Assembly: GCF_000166195.2 (NCBI RefSeq)
Contig: NZ_CM001403.1
Coordinates: 3,800,432-3,864,431, forward strand
Origin: Mucilaginibacter paludis DSM 18603
Lineage (GTDB): Bacteria > Bacteroidota > Bacteroidia > Sphingobacteriales > Sphingobacteriaceae
Direction: 5' to 3'
Length of the DNA: 64,000 nt
In this document: positions 62,775 through 64,000 of the stretch, piece by piece
How the letters are laid out: each line of letters starts with the position of its first letter
How positions within the stretch are numbered: the stretch's first letter is position 1
Program-made: the position numbers and the translations under genes
The notes under the pieces: model-generated
Databases searched by the model: none
What the model was told of the DNA's origin: nothing
Seen by the model: the letters and a program-made list of their open reading frames with translations, nothing else

Positions 62775-62789
62775 CCTGGGGCAACCAGG
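62775..62789. promoter_or_regulatory. Second short hairpin upstream of the Sus operon
   Basis: CCTGG (62775-62779), loop GGCAA, CCAGG (62785-62789). With the repeat at 62751 it forms a tandem of small stems in the probable 5' leader. Confidence 0.35.
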
Positions 62790-63461
62790 AGATAGGAGTG
62801 TAAAGTTTTTACATATTTTTAAGCTTATGGATTGTGAATAATATTTGTTTTGACGACGGCCTCACTTTTTGATTCGCTGTATACCTTGATCGGGCTACAA
62901 AGCCGAGATCAAAAAATAAATGATCAATGCCTGCAGAATAGGTATAAACCTTTGCTGACCTCCGGGAGCGTTAATAACAGGGGTTTTGAAAGAGCGGATA
63001 ATTTCTTCATAATTTTATTAAGTAAAAAGATTTCGCTCCAGGAAATTAGCATGACCGGAAGCCACTTTACAATTGGTTATTGTCACACAAATCTATTTGA
63101 AGTGATCTGCATGGGGTGAATAAAAATTAGTCTATTGCATTCAAAAATTGACCTTTATGAGTTTTAGAGCGTTTTAAAGGCTATTTAATGGGTTTCATTT
63201 AGAAAAAAAAAGATCATATTCCCTGAAGCCGTTCAAGTCGATATTTTTGTATTCTTGATGGAAAGATTAGGAGAAATAAAGATTTGGGGGCATCGACCGT
63301 AGTACTCCCCGGTGATTCTACATCGCCAACTTTATTTACTTTTAAGAAAACGTTTATTGATAAAGAGCTAAAGCCTCTGCGATGATTATTTTTGCCTCAT
63401 AGAAAAAGGGTAGTTCGATGTTCGGAATTCATTTTCGTATTATCACGCTGTCTAAGACCCT

Positions 63462-64000
63462 TTATTGCAGGTTTTTTATATATTCAGACGGGTTTTGGCC
63501 GGAGTAATGCTTGAAACAGGTGCTGAAGTACGCTTGACTTTCGAATCCCACCCGGTAAGCGACCTCGGTAATACTTTGCTCTCCTGAATCAAAAAGTATT
63601 TTTGCTTTTCTAAGCCGCATTTCACGTAAGAATTCAACTGGGGCCATATTGGTCAGGCCCTTAAATTTCCGGTAAAATGGTGAGCGGCTCATATTCGCGT
63701 TAGCTGCCATAGATTCAATGCTCAGGGAGGGGTCTGACATTTCTGCACTGATAAATTGAATTATTTTGTTAAGGAATAATTCATCATGTGAGGTTATGAG
63801 AAGATCGCCTCTTTCTTTTTGCGCTGAATTAGGGCGGTTGAAAAGTTGCCAGAACATCCTGTTTCTTTGTTCCAGAAGATTGCTGACAGCAGCAAGCAGC
63901 ATCTCGGTGCGGAAAGGCTTGGTCAGATATTGATCGGCACCAAAGTTCAAAGCATCGATCTTGTTTTCTACAGAAGCTTTTGCCGTTAGCAAAATAACCG
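63462..64000 (-). CDS. Hybrid two-component regulator, C-terminal part (REC-AraC)
   Basis: The frame is open to the window edge, so the 5' part lies outside. What is visible is the end of a receiver domain (V-I-L-L-T-A-K-A-S, then Y-L-T-K-P-F with its conserved Lys) followed by an AraC/XylS helix-turn-helix (about the last 100 residues, with N-M-S-R-S-P-F-Y-R-K-F-K-G-L and V-G-F-E-S-Q-A-Y-F-S-T-C-F-K-H-Y). This layout is the C-terminal half of the hybrid sensors that control glycan loci in Bacteroidota. Its position next to the nine-gene operon suggests it regulates that operon. Confidence 0.85.
   Translation of the reverse strand, partial: VILLTAKASVENKIDALNFGADQYLTKPFRTEMLLAAVSNLLEQRNRMFWQLFNRPNSAQKERGDLLITSHDELFLNKIIQFISAEMSDPSLSIESMAANANMSRSPFYRKFKGLTNMAPVEFLREMRLRKAKILFDSGEQSITEVAYRVGFESQAYFSTCFKHYSGQNPSEYIKNLQ

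Larger units (their letters stand above)
62719..63461. other. 743-bp gap upstream of the large Sus operon
   Basis: It separates the operon from the regulator gene. Two small hairpins (62751-62768 and 62775-62789) lie close to the operon start. A plus-strand frame at 62850-63119 has no recognisable domain and I do not accept it as a gene. A poly-A stretch lies near 63200. No clear promoter could be assigned. Confidence 0.55.

Noticed and set aside
62850..63119. Plus-strand ORF of 89 residues
   Set aside because: No recognisable domain or start context; low-complexity AT-rich gap; likely chance.
1..64000. CRISPR arrays, tRNA or rRNA genes
   Set aside because: No regularly spaced repeats, cloverleaf segments or rRNA-like stretches were recognised by eye.

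Overview
The window looks like chromosome of a Bacteroidota member of the Sphingobacteriaceae, probably Mucilaginibacter or a close relative. The evidence is two kinds of polysaccharide utilisation locus (one ECF sigma/FecR-controlled, one ending at a hybrid two-component regulator), SusC/SusD pairs, FAS1 (fasciclin) lipoproteins in a Sus operon, CzcA fused to an outer-membrane factor, and moderate GC. This is family-level recognition by eye; no search was run.

Layout. (1) 1-3.75 kb, plus strand: SGNH/CE2-like esterase broken by an in-frame TGA, CE15-type glucuronoyl esterase, GH35-type beta-galactosidase. (2) 4.4-13.1 kb, minus strand: ECF sigma factor, FecR, STN-SusC, SusD, TlpA-like thioredoxin, secreted HExxH metallopeptidase. 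(3) 13.1-18.96 kb, accessory and decayed DNA: pectate lyase relic, CrtI stub, ferritin-like DUF892 protein and response regulator, secreted thioredoxin, an IS110-type element with a possible structured RNA, and the relic tail of a TonB receptor. (4) 18.99-28.4 kb, minus strand: DUF3347 protein, di-haem MauG/CCP-like protein, MbnP-like protein, two exported DJ-1/PfpI proteins (one resembling isonitrile hydratase and fused to a YHS-like metal domain), two TonB receptors and a small Cys protein. I read this as metal or metallophore handling, possibly of an isonitrile chalkophore; that is inference. (5) 28.5-33.3 kb: broken TPR histidine kinase, LuxR regulator, DUF1349 lipoprotein, GH8 xylanase-type gene with an early stop. 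(6) 33.4-43.0 kb, minus strand: metal efflux (small Cys-rich protein, RND pump fused to an outer-membrane factor but frameshifted, membrane-fusion lipoprotein split by an IS4-family element with an 11-bp target duplication, P1B-4 ATPase). (7) 43.9-62.7 kb, minus strand: nine tightly packed genes (FAS1 lipoprotein, SusC, SusD, two FAS1 lipoproteins, SusC, SusD, PL10 pectate lyase, GH3), followed at the window edge by a REC-AraC regulator.

The functional theme is plant cell-wall use (pectin and hemicellulose) next to transition-metal homeostasis. Gene damage is unusually dense: three in-frame nonsense codons (TGA, TAG, TAA), two homopolymer frameshifts, one IS insertion and four relics. Three different stop codons argue against a changed genetic code. 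Either this region is eroding or the assembly contains errors; read mapping would decide. No tRNA, rRNA or CRISPR array was seen.
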